NCBI RefSeq assembly: GCF_017873335.1 | Contig: NZ_JAGGKB010000003.1 | Location: 124,001 to 188,000, forward strand | Direction of reading: 5' to 3' | Source: Thermococcus stetteri | Lineage (GTDB): Archaea; Methanobacteriota_B; Thermococci; Thermococcales; Thermococcaceae | Length of the DNA: 64,000 bases | Shown here: piece after piece, positions 27,312 to 34,923 of the stretch | Layout: every line of letters starts with the position of its first letter | Numbering within the stretch: position 1 is the first letter of the stretch | Made by a program: the position numbers and the translations under genes | Notes under the pieces: model-generated | What the model saw: only the letters and a program-made list of their open reading frames with translations | Told to the model about the DNA's origin: nothing | The model's database searches: none

Positions 27312-28145
27312 TTATCTCGTCAACTTGAAAGAGGTATTGGCCTTCTCAAGTGCCTTTGCCTTTATGGGTCTAGTGACGAGCTCGTGCGCGAACCCCGCAA
27401 GGTCTGTAAGAACCCCTTGAATCTCAGGCGGGTTCAAGTCCACGATTTCAGGCTCCACTACCGATATGGCCACCGGAGCATACTTTCCAGTCAGCTGAAA
27501 GGCCGTCTCCACACTGGAGATGAGCTCTGCAGCCACCAAAAAGAGCTTCCTGCCGGTTTCCTTGTTCTCATCCTGGAGCTGCATGACGAACTTGTTTATC
27601 TTGCATCCCTCGTAGGAAAGTGCCTTTTTAAGGTCTTTCTCAACCTGCTTCTCGTCTTCACCGTAGGCTTCGATGACGAACCTGTAGAGAACCATCCTGT
27701 CGTCTATTATCATTGACTCTATTTCTTCTCTGGAATATCCAACATGAGGTTCTGGGAGCTCCTCAAGTTTGGGGTACGCTGCCAGCGGACCGAACTTGTC
27801 AATAAGCTGGCCCATCAGGTATGAAACTCCCCCAAGGATCTTTGTTAAGTGCTCCGCGGGGATTTCAATGCTATCCGTGGAAACCAGATCGATCGCCGCA
27901 GGCGCGTATCTGATGGCCAAATCAACGAGAACTTCAAAAGGCCCCCTGATCCTGGCCTCTATCATCCCCGAGTATGGGAGGAGGTCGTTCTCAGGGTCCT
28001 CGACTATCTCGCCGACGTAAACATCCTTGATCTCGATGCCCTTTTCACCCTTCAGGGCCTCTACAGTCTGCTCTATAGAGCTTTCTAAAGCTTTCCTGTC
28101 GTTGGAGAGACCTTCGATATAGAAAATAACTTCAATCGGCTCCAT
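27312..28145 (-). CDS. Conserved protein of unknown function with an internal duplication
   Basis: The 277-residue soluble protein shows two similar halves. FEVLVDLAIRYAPAAIDLVS ... HLTKILGGVSYLMGQLI in the first corresponds to VETAFQLTGKYAPVAISVVE ... EIQGVLTDLAGFAHELV in the second. Each half begins with a beta strand (VIFYIEGLSNDRK; LYRFVIEAYGEDE) and an acidic helix, giving a repeated alpha/beta unit of about 120 residues. ATG 28145 follows GGTGGTG. The gene directly follows the AmrS-like gene (2-base gap) in one operon. I do not recognise a family. Confidence 0.7.
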   Translation of the reverse strand: MEPIEVIFYIEGLSNDRKALESSIEQTVEALKGEKGIEIKDVYVGEIVEDPENDLLPYSGMIEARIRGPFEVLVDLAIRYAPAAIDLVSTDSIEIPAEHLTKILGGVSYLMGQLIDKFGPLAAYPKLEELPEPHVGYSREEIESMIIDDRMVLYRFVIEAYGEDEKQVEKDLKKALSYEGCKINKFVMQLQDENKETGRKLFLVAAELISSVETAFQLTGKYAPVAISVVEPEIVDLNPPEIQGVLTDLAGFAHELVTRPIKAKALEKANTSFKLTR

Positions 28146-28147
28146 TT

Positions 28148-29197
28148 TCACCACCAAATGCCTGGATATCTCTTTTTTGTGTATGTCCCAATGATAGGAA
28201 TGGGTTCGCCGCAGAACCCGCACCTTCCATCATCGGTCACGTTGTACTCAACAATCTCAAACCCATACCGGACTATTAAAGGCTTTCCACACTTCGGGCA
28301 GTAGGTGTGCTCTCCCGGATGGCCGGGGACGTTTCCAATGTAGACGAACTTCAAACCCTCTTCCTTGGCAACGCGGTAGGCCATCTCTATAGTCTCCACC
28401 GGGGTCGGGGGAAGGTGGAGGAGCTTATAGTGCGGGAAGAAGCGGGAGAAGTGGACTGGTGTATCGTCGCCCATCTCTTCAACGACCCAGCGGGCAAAGG
28501 CCCTTATCTCCTCCTCTTTATCGTTCAGCGTTGGGATTATGAGGTAGGTCAGCTCGACGTGGATTCCATAGTCTTTCTTCGCTATCACAGCCGTCCTCCT
28601 GCTCGGCTCCCCGCTCGGGACGCTCGCTATCTTCATGTAGAACTTATCGTCGAAGGCCTTAATGTCGATGTTCATCGCATCAATGTAAGGAGCAAGCTCC
28701 CTAAAGGGCTCCTCGTTGATGTAGCCGTTGGTTATCATGAGGTTGTAGAGGCCCTCCTTTTTAGCAAGCTTTGCCGTGTCAAGAACGAACTCGTACCATA
28801 TCACAGGCTCGTTGTAGGTGTAGGCTATGCTCTCACAGCCGTACTTCTTCGCCATCGTGACTATCATCTTAGGCGTCATGTCGTGGAGGTAAGGGAAGTT
28901 CTCATCGGCCTGGCTTATCTCCCAGTTCTGGCAGTGCTTGCAGTGCATGTTGCAGCCAACGGTTGCTATCGAGAAGGCACAGGAACCCGGCCAGAAGTGG
29001 AAGAGGGGCTTCTTCTCAACCGGATCGGCCGCTATCGAGGAGACTTTCCCGTAGTTGAGGGTGTACAGCTTCCCGCCTATGTTCTTCCTGATCTTGCACG
29101 ACCCTCTCTTACCCTCGTCGATGATGCAGTTGAGGGGGCAGAGCCTGCACCTTACGCGGTTGTTCTCAAGGGGCTCCCACCACATCGCCTCGCGCAT
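28148..29197 (-). CDS. AmrS-like radical SAM enzyme (pyruvate-formate-lyase-activating-enzyme type)
   Basis: About 349 residues. The canonical radical SAM cluster motif C-x3-C-x2-C is in TVGCNMHCKHCQNWEISQ. An N-terminal RCRLCPLNCIIDEGKRGSC cysteine group and a C-terminal HTYCPKCGKPLIVRYG / GRCGFCGEP zinc-ribbon-like tail flank the barrel. This architecture matches AmrS of the AmmeMemoRadiSam system (annotated as PflA-like), whose AMMECR1 and Memo partners are not in this window. The GTGGGAAC ribosome site favours ATG 29197; an ATG at 29224 overlaps the stop of the deacetylase. The substrate is unknown. Confidence 0.88.
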   Translation of the reverse strand: MREAMWWEPLENNRVRCRLCPLNCIIDEGKRGSCKIRKNIGGKLYTLNYGKVSSIAADPVEKKPLFHFWPGSCAFSIATVGCNMHCKHCQNWEISQADENFPYLHDMTPKMIVTMAKKYGCESIAYTYNEPVIWYEFVLDTAKLAKKEGLYNLMITNGYINEEPFRELAPYIDAMNIDIKAFDDKFYMKIASVPSGEPSRRTAVIAKKDYGIHVELTYLIIPTLNDKEEEIRAFARWVVEEMGDDTPVHFSRFFPHYKLLHLPPTPVETIEMAYRVAKEEGLKFVYIGNVPGHPGEHTYCPKCGKPLIVRYGFEIVEYNVTDDGRCGFCGEPIPIIGTYTKKRYPGIWW

Positions 29198-29220
29198 GTT
29201 CCCACCCATCGGGTTTATTA

Positions 29221-29946
29221 TCATCGTTCCCGTTTAAGGTTTCCGTAAAGATCATGGTATTCTTTTATCATCAGGAATCTCGCGCCCAGCGATTTGTAGT
29301 AATCAATAAGAGTAGCCAACAGATCAAGGGCCTTCTCACCGGTATTGAATCTGCAGTCCCACCGTATTTTTTCGTTCTGCATAGGCACAAACTCCCAGGG
29401 GTGAGCAAAGTACACCCTAGGTTCTCTTAGCCTTCCGTGAATTACTCTCTGGAGCTTCCAGGGAAGTCGGAGCACTGAACTGGTCGTTGATGCGGGCACT
29501 TCTAGGACTCCTCCAAAAAACCTGACTCCCTCCCGGTAGCCTTTGTAAGTAGCTTTAGAAGAATCCACGAGTACTCCATTTTTTTCAAGAAGAGAGTAAT
29601 AGGGCCCTGGGAGCTGGAGGTTGGGTGCCCTAAAAGAGACGACGTCCCCAAACTCACGCAGGACTTTTAAGGACTTCTCAATAACAAAAGTTGCCTTGTC
29701 CTTTGGCAATTTATCAAGTCGCTCATGGTTATAGCCGTGGCTTCCGAGTTCGTGACCTTCGTCTACTACACGCTTAGCAAGTTCCGGGAAGCGCCTGGCC
29801 ATCTCCGCAGTAAAGAAGAAGGTAGCTCGTACTTTCTTCTCCGCAAGAAGGTCAAGTATCTGTGAGAGGCCCCTTTCCATTCCCTTTGTGGTGTTAAGGT
29901 ATGGAGGGCAGTCCTGTTCGACGTCAAAGGTCATCGAAACGTGCAT
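29221..29946 (-). CDS. Polysaccharide deacetylase (NodB homology)
   Basis: The 241-residue CE4-type enzyme has the catalytic/metal motif MTFDVEQD (Asp pair) and HELGSHGYNHERLDK (two His). The later motifs SFRAPNLQLPGPYYSLLEK and RVYFAHPWEF are present. It should remove acetyl groups from N-acetylated sugars of a surface glycan or glycolipid. It is cotranscribed with the GT4 gene (1-base overlap at 29946) and the UPF0104 gene. There is no signal peptide, so it acts in the cytoplasm, possibly on a lipid-linked precursor. Confidence 0.92.
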   Translation of the reverse strand: MHVSMTFDVEQDCPPYLNTTKGMERGLSQILDLLAEKKVRATFFFTAEMARRFPELAKRVVDEGHELGSHGYNHERLDKLPKDKATFVIEKSLKVLREFGDVVSFRAPNLQLPGPYYSLLEKNGVLVDSSKATYKGYREGVRFFGGVLEVPASTTSSVLRLPWKLQRVIHGRLREPRVYFAHPWEFVPMQNEKIRWDCRFNTGEKALDLLATLIDYYKSLGARFLMIKEYHDLYGNLKRER

Positions 29947-31169
29947 TATCCAATCCTCCTGGACAGCTTGTAGAGCAGATAGAGCTTGTCTCTCCCATCT
30001 GCCTCGTTCAGGGTCACCTTATAGACCTTAATCATTTTCCTAATTATAACCTCCCACGAAAACTTTTTGGCCACACGCCTCCTGGCCTCTGAACCAACTT
30101 TCTCAATCAACTCCGGGTTCATCAGGGCATACGCTAGGTTCCTACTCACTTCTTCTTCGGTGTGCCCCAAGAGTCCAGTTTTTCCATCGAGGATCACGTC
30201 TGAGATCCCGCTCCTTTCCCTGCCCACAACCAGCCTGCCCGTTGCTGATGCCTCTAAACCGACTATGGAGAACGACTCCAAGATTCCCGGTACCAACACG
30301 ATATCCGAAGCCCAGTAAAACTTCAAAAGCTCATCGCGGGGCATGAAGTAATAGAGGAGGGTGTTGTCCATGAGTCCGGTTCCTTTGAGGTTCTCCTCTA
30401 ACTTCTCCCTCATCTCTCCGTTGCCCACAATCAACAGCTTCACTTTATCCTTGGGCAGACCGGAAAGCCTAATGGCGTTTGACACAATCAGAGGTAACCG
30501 GTGGGCATTTTTTCTGGCTGTCATCCTCCCGTTATAGAACAGGACTATCTCGTCAGTTATTCCCAACATCCTTCTAACCCTCTCCCTCTCCTCCGGCTCG
30601 GGGGGCCTCCACTTTTCAGTGTCTATGCCGTTGGGAACTACGAAAACACGCCTGTCTTCGAGGGCTTCCTCAAGTAATCTGACAGTGTCCCTAGCGACGG
30701 GTCTGCTCACCGCAACAAAGGTGTCAACTCTTTGAAGGACGCGCTTTAGGATTGGTCTCAAAATCGGGTCGGCCGAGGGGGCACCGTAGAAGGAGTGATT
30801 TGTTGCCACGACTGGAACACCCCTAATCCCACGTGAGAGATTCGCCACGGCGATTGATAACGGGGAGTAGATGCTGTGAACATGGGTTATATCAAAACCT
30901 GTTTGTTTGTACAGCTTGTTTATCTTCCACAACTGATTTGCCCCAAGGCTTATGTGGCTTTTTTTGAGATAAACTGGAGCAGGAAATCTGACAACTGGAT
31001 ATGGATGGCTGTCAGAGTATGGCCTCATATACCTGTAGTCGTGAGTTATCACGTAAGGTTCGTGACCCACCTTTAGCAGGTTTCGGGCAAGCTCATCAAT
31101 ATGACTCTCTATCCCTCCGATTTTAGGGAAAAACCAGTCCGATGCTATTGCGATTTTAAGGCTCTCCAC
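29946..31169 (-). CDS. Family 4 glycosyltransferase (GT-B)
   Basis: About 407 residues. The N-terminal Rossmann domain has FFPKIGGIESHIDELARNLL, and the C-terminal domain has VLFYNGRMTARKNAHRLPLI, IVGNGEMREKLEENL and the acceptor/donor-binding segment VPGILESFSIVGLEASATGR (E-x7-E). This is a retaining sugar-nucleotide glycosyltransferase. GTG 31169 after GGGTGG is preferred, with GTG 31178 possible. It overlaps the UPF0104 gene by 25 bases and the deacetylase by one base. Confidence 0.93.
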   Translation of the reverse strand: MESLKIAIASDWFFPKIGGIESHIDELARNLLKVGHEPYVITHDYRYMRPYSDSHPYPVVRFPAPVYLKKSHISLGANQLWKINKLYKQTGFDITHVHSIYSPLSIAVANLSRGIRGVPVVATNHSFYGAPSADPILRPILKRVLQRVDTFVAVSRPVARDTVRLLEEALEDRRVFVVPNGIDTEKWRPPEPEERERVRRMLGITDEIVLFYNGRMTARKNAHRLPLIVSNAIRLSGLPKDKVKLLIVGNGEMREKLEENLKGTGLMDNTLLYYFMPRDELLKFYWASDIVLVPGILESFSIVGLEASATGRLVVGRERSGISDVILDGKTGLLGHTEEEVSRNLAYALMNPELIEKVGSEARRRVAKKFSWEVIIRKMIKVYKVTLNEADGRDKLYLLYKLSRRIG

Positions 31170-32023
31170 ATGAGCCACCCCCCTGAGGTAACTAGAATAA
31201 CAAAGCCTGTTATACTGCTCAGGACATAAGAGATGAACCTCTCCAATAACGTTACTGGGACTGCCAAGGCCATTGGAACTCCCAAGTGGGCAAGTAGTCC
31301 CACTAAGCCCCCCTCTACTATTCCCACTCCCCCAGGAGTTAGTGCAATGAGCCCGAGGAAGAAGTTAATGATTGACACTCCAATAAGAATCCCCCAGCCG
31401 AGATTAAGCCCGAATGCCGCAGTCACGAGCTTGAAATGGATCACGTCGAGAACCCACACAACCGAGCTCAGAGTTATGACTCCCAGGGTTATGTGGTGCT
31501 TATCACGCAGAGATGATATCTTTTTTATCTCTTCATTGTCCGATTTCTTGCTGAGAATCTTGAATGAAAACTCAACGAGCAGATCCCATTTCCACCAAAT
31601 AACTCCAGTCACGATCACCACGACTAAGACAACAGTCTTGGGAATATGGTGGAGGCGAGTTAGGTACAGCATAAAGAGCGCAAAAACTGGGATGCTCTCA
31701 AGGATTCTCTCATAAATAACACTGGCTGTTGATATTTCAGGTGGAATACTGTTCTTCTTTGAAACCCAAGCAATCCTCAAAATCTCGCCGCCTCCACGGC
31801 TGGTTGGGGTCACGTTATTTACAAATATAGAGGCAAGTATTGCCTTGACGAGATCTTCCAGAGGGGCGTCTCTCCCCATTCCTCTAAGAACCAGTTTCCA
31901 CCGAAGGGCATATATCAAAACGCTCAAATAATACGTTAGAACTGCCAAAAGAAGGTATGTAACTGGAATATTCTCTATAATGCTCAAGTACTGCGTGCCT
32001 GAGTTCATAATCCCTTTTATCAT
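31145..32023 (-). CDS. UPF0104/LPG-synthase-like membrane protein
   Basis: The 292-residue protein has about eight hydrophobic segments. Family markers are YALRWKLVLRGMG, NNVTPTSRGGGEILRIAWVSK (conserved GG-E-R motif of the lysylphosphatidylglycerol synthetase TM region) and ALTPGGVGIVEGGLVGLLA. Archaeal members such as AglD-like proteins act in glycolipid or N-glycan steps, and this one lies in an operon with GT4 and deacetylase genes. The frame opens further to 32110, but ATG 32023 is preferred, because the upstream extension overlaps thiL and lacks conserved sequence. A flippase role is inferred. Confidence 0.85.
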   Translation of the reverse strand: MIKGIMNSGTQYLSIIENIPVTYLLLAVLTYYLSVLIYALRWKLVLRGMGRDAPLEDLVKAILASIFVNNVTPTSRGGGEILRIAWVSKKNSIPPEISTASVIYERILESIPVFALFMLYLTRLHHIPKTVVLVVVIVTGVIWWKWDLLVEFSFKILSKKSDNEEIKKISSLRDKHHITLGVITLSSVVWVLDVIHFKLVTAAFGLNLGWGILIGVSIINFFLGLIALTPGGVGIVEGGLVGLLAHLGVPMALAVPVTLLERFISYVLSSITGFVILVTSGGWLMWRALKSQ

Positions 32024-32099
32024 TCTCTCAGCCCAGCCCTGATTACTAATGGGCTTTAAAAAATTTTGTTCATAATATGGTTCGTTGTGAAGGATAAAA

Positions 32100-33035
32100 T
32101 TAGAGCACAAACCCTCCCGCTAGGTGCTCCCAACCGTAGAGGGCGAGAGGTTCCCCATCAATGTAAACCCCATCCCCCTGTTTTACTTTTCCAATTACCG
32201 TGAAGTTGAAATCAAGCTCAGAGGCTTTCTCTGGCGGCACTGTAAAAACAAGCTCAAACTCCTCACCGCTGGCCAGGGCTATCTCAGTGGGATCCATCCC
32301 AAGGGATTCTGCCACTTCATAAACTTCCTCCCGTATTGGAAGTCTCCCGGAGCTTATCTCAATTCTAACACTGCTCATTCTAGAGATCAAATGGAGCTCC
32401 TTTGAGAGGCCGTCGCTTATATCTATGGCGGAGTTCGCAAATTTGCTGAGGACGGCTCCCTCCCCAACTCTCGCCTTTGGCTCAAGGAATTTCTCATAGA
32501 GTGCCTCTCTAGTCCTCGGAGACACGTCAAGGCCATGTCTCCATACCAGATAACCGGCAAGCGCCCGCCCTATGTCCTCGGTAACACACACAAGGTCACC
32601 TGGCTTGGCTCCAGAGCGCGTTAAGAGCCTCTTAGTCCTCCCGAGGGCAATGCCGTCGATTATCAAATCCTCCGCCTCGTTGGTGTCCGCGCTGAGAACC
32701 GGAATCCCGTAGTAGTCGAGGGCCTTCCCAATCCCCTTGGCTATCCCCTCCAGATACGCCTCATCCAGCTCCTCCGGAATTCCAAGAGAGAAGAGGAAGC
32801 CCACCGGTTTAGCACCCATCGCGGCAACGTCGCTCACGTTCATCGTCACGGCTTTGAAGCCGACCTGCTCGGGCGTCATTATGTCGGGAACGTCCGTTTT
32901 TCTAACGAGCATGTCGTTCGTGGCTACCAGCCACCCATCTCCAATCTTTAAGGCTCCGGCATCGTCCCCGAGGGGAAGCTCCCCCTGCCTCTTCAGGTGC
33001 TTGAGGAAGAGCTCGATTATTTCTGACTCCCGCAT
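32100..33035 (-). CDS. thiL: Thiamine-monophosphate kinase
   Basis: The 311-residue ATP-dependent enzyme makes thiamine diphosphate from thiamine phosphate. The PurM-like fold shows GDDAGALKIGDGWLVATNDM, VTMNVSDVAAMGAKPVGFLF, GIPVLSADTNEAEDLIIDGI, IDISDGLSKELHLISR and IALASGEEFELVFTV. ATG 33035 lies after GGAGGCGAT, while the upstream extension to 33101 overlaps the PIN gene. It is complete. No other thiamine genes are in the window. Confidence 0.96.
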   Translation of the reverse strand: MRESEIIELFLKHLKRQGELPLGDDAGALKIGDGWLVATNDMLVRKTDVPDIMTPEQVGFKAVTMNVSDVAAMGAKPVGFLFSLGIPEELDEAYLEGIAKGIGKALDYYGIPVLSADTNEAEDLIIDGIALGRTKRLLTRSGAKPGDLVCVTEDIGRALAGYLVWRHGLDVSPRTREALYEKFLEPKARVGEGAVLSKFANSAIDISDGLSKELHLISRMSSVRIEISSGRLPIREEVYEVAESLGMDPTEIALASGEEFELVFTVPPEKASELDFNFTVIGKVKQGDGVYIDGEPLALYGWEHLAGGFVL

Positions 33036-33060
33036 GATATCGCCTCCGAGGGTGTTAAGA

Positions 33061-33441
33061 TCATGAAGCAGAAGCCCAATAACAGAAAAGCTTTTCATCA
33101 TCCCTCAAACTGAGTAAGTCCTTATCCCCGGTTACAAGTGCTTCAACCTTTCCAGCGATCGCAGTAGCTATTACGGGATTATCCTTTGGATCCCTCGAAA
33201 TGGGAGGGATTTTCCCCGTCTGGACTTTGATTGAGAACTCTCCTAAGAGTGAGAGATACCTCTCCACCTTATCCCCGGAAATCCCAAATTTTCCCGTGAG
33301 GATTCTCCTAATTTCCTCTTCTACATAATCTGAAATGACGTTCTCATGAACTCCCACAAGGCATTCCCAGAGGAGCTTCCTTTCATTACCGTGCCAGAAG
33401 TAAGCGGAAATGAGAACATTGGTGTCGAGCAGAACCCTCAT
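33061..33441 (-). CDS. PIN-domain toxin (COG1569/PIN_3 type)
   Basis: The 126-residue predicted RNase has the first Asp in MRVLLDTNVLISAYFWHGNE, Glu in DYVEEEIRRIL, Asp in SRDPKDNPVIATAIAG (signature DPKDNPVI) and Asp in ALVTGDKDLLSL. The order and spacing are those of archaeal COG1569. The upstream AbrB-like gene overlaps its start (ATGA at 33438-33441), so they form a toxin-antitoxin pair. It lies between thiL and endonuclease Q with no own promoter visible. Confidence 0.88.
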   Translation of the reverse strand: MRVLLDTNVLISAYFWHGNERKLLWECLVGVHENVISDYVEEEIRRILTGKFGISGDKVERYLSLLGEFSIKVQTGKIPPISRDPKDNPVIATAIAGKVEALVTGDKDLLSLRDDEKLFCYWASAS

Positions 33442-33674
33442 TCCCCATACCTCACTTCCCTTACTGCCTTGATAACATCCTCCTTTGAGGCCCTTAGGGA
33501 TTTTGCCGCTTCTTCTCCTTCTTTGAGAACTTCCTCAACATCTATCTTGAGTTTCTTCATGACTATTACATCCCCTCCGGAGAACATGAGCAGGTACTCC
33601 CCCTCCTTTATGCCAAGCTTGTCTCTGAGACTCTTGGGTATCTCCTTACTTATTTGGCTTTCGGATGAATTCGG
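33438..33674 (-). CDS. AbrB/SpoVT-type antitoxin without a clear start
   Basis: The open frame encodes SQISKEIPKSLRDKLGIKEG, the swapped-hairpin AbrB core, then EYLLMFSGGDVIVMKKLKID and an acidic/helical tail ending REVRYGE. The stop overlaps the PIN start. Between the TAA at 33675-33677 and the core there is no ATG, GTG or TTG; the first is ATG 33587, inside the domain. The N-terminal residues share DNA with the last codons of endonuclease Q in another frame. It may be truncated, use an unusual start, or depend on a frameshift. Confidence 0.6.
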   Translation of the reverse strand, partial: PNSSESQISKEIPKSLRDKLGIKEGEYLLMFSGGDVIVMKKLKIDVEEVLKEGEEAAKSLRASKEDVIKAVREVRYGE

Positions 33675-34914
33675 TTATGCTCCTCTGCTTGGGCTTCTCC
33701 TCAACATCGGGAACCTCCACCTCGATGCTCTCAAGGTCTTCGATACTCGCGTTCTTGACCTCCTCTAGAAGCCTAATCTCCCCGTACTTTCCTCCACCAC
33801 CGGGAATTACTATCAGCTTTCCATTCCTGTACGCCCAGATGGCCTTTGCAACCTCTTCGTGAACCTTTGCCAGCTCCTCAACCGGCACATCCACGAGGAC
33901 CTTTATCTCGCTACCGAACTCCCTCAGAAACCTCTCCCAGACGAACCTTACAGCTTTAGTCTCAACGCCCTTTTCGAGAACCATCGCTATTATCTCGGCG
34001 AGAGGGGCGAGATGCAGGTAAGGTGGCCTGTCCTTCGGCCTTTCATCTGTGTCCGCAAGCTCAAGGATTCTGTCCCTTACTCCCTTCTTTATCCTCCCGC
34101 CGCACTTCGGGCACTTCCAGTGGTAGGCCTTGGCCTCTTCGAGGGAGTACTTCGTGTAACAGCGGGAGCATGCGGTAAGGTGGTACTTGCCGAGCCTCGG
34201 GTCGAGACCCGCGTTGAGGATTATTTTCCTCCCGCCTTTTCTCAGGATGGCCTTTCGAATCTCCTCGAAGGTTGCCTCCTCGACTTCAAAGCGGTTGAAC
34301 TCCCTTCCAAGCCTGTGGGGCATCGGCGAGTGGGCGTCGCTGTTGCTGAGGTAGGTAAGTTTGTGATGAGCCTTTATTCTGTCGGCCATCTCGCTGTCGG
34401 CCGAGAGACCCAGCTCGAGGAAGTGAATCTTGGCATCTCCATAAGCTTCCCTCAGCGAGTCGTACTCCTTGTAGAGGCTCGTCCAGGGGGTAAAGGCGTG
34501 GGCTGGACCAATTAGAACATCAAGCTCGTTGGCGAGATCCGCTATTTCAGCCGCCGAAAGGCTGAGGTGAGGCCTTCCCTCACTCTCGATATCTGGAGAA
34601 TAGGGTTTAAGCCTCTCCCTCATCTCGCGGACGGTTTCAATGCTCGGAAAGATAAGGACGTGATGAACCCTCCGGTTGTCCTCAACCTCGGTCGTGAGGA
34701 GAAACCTGATGCCGTTCCTCTCGTAGGTTCCCTCGTCGACCTTTTTGGCGTATTTGAGAAGTTCTCTCTCCCAGTGAGGGTTGAGGATGTCCCCGGTGCC
34801 AACGATTCCAAGCCCCTTGAAGCGGGCGTTCTCAGCCAAGTTCGGAATCGTCATTGCCTTTGAGACGGCCTTCGAGTAGCGCGAGTGTATGTGGAGGTCG
34901 GCGTCAACTATCAT
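33646..34914 (-). CDS. nucQ: Endonuclease Q
   Basis: The 422-residue DNA repair nuclease cuts 5' to deaminated bases (uracil, hypoxanthine, xanthine) and AP sites. The N-terminal PHP-like metal domain has ADLHIHSRYSKAVSKAMTI, GTGDILNPHWERELL, VLIGPAHAFTPW and LSNSDAHSPMPHRLG. A four-Cys zinc finger (ACSRCY, WKCPKCGGR) and a helical C-terminal part follow. The tail QRSITEFIRK resembles a PCNA-interacting (PIP) motif, in line with the known EndoQ-PCNA link in Thermococcales. It is complete. The CLC gene lies 9 bases upstream of its start. Confidence 0.95.
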   Translation of the reverse strand: MIVDADLHIHSRYSKAVSKAMTIPNLAENARFKGLGIVGTGDILNPHWERELLKYAKKVDEGTYERNGIRFLLTTEVEDNRRVHHVLIFPSIETVREMRERLKPYSPDIESEGRPHLSLSAAEIADLANELDVLIGPAHAFTPWTSLYKEYDSLREAYGDAKIHFLELGLSADSEMADRIKAHHKLTYLSNSDAHSPMPHRLGREFNRFEVEEATFEEIRKAILRKGGRKIILNAGLDPRLGKYHLTACSRCYTKYSLEEAKAYHWKCPKCGGRIKKGVRDRILELADTDERPKDRPPYLHLAPLAEIIAMVLEKGVETKAVRFVWERFLREFGSEIKVLVDVPVEELAKVHEEVAKAIWAYRNGKLIVIPGGGGKYGEIRLLEEVKNASIEDLESIEVEVPDVEEKPKQRSITEFIRKPNK

Positions 34915-34923
34915 GCCATCACC

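Noticed and set aside
28307-29248. Long + strand frame opposite the AmrS-like gene
   Set aside because: Antisense shadow; the minus strand has conserved Cys motifs.
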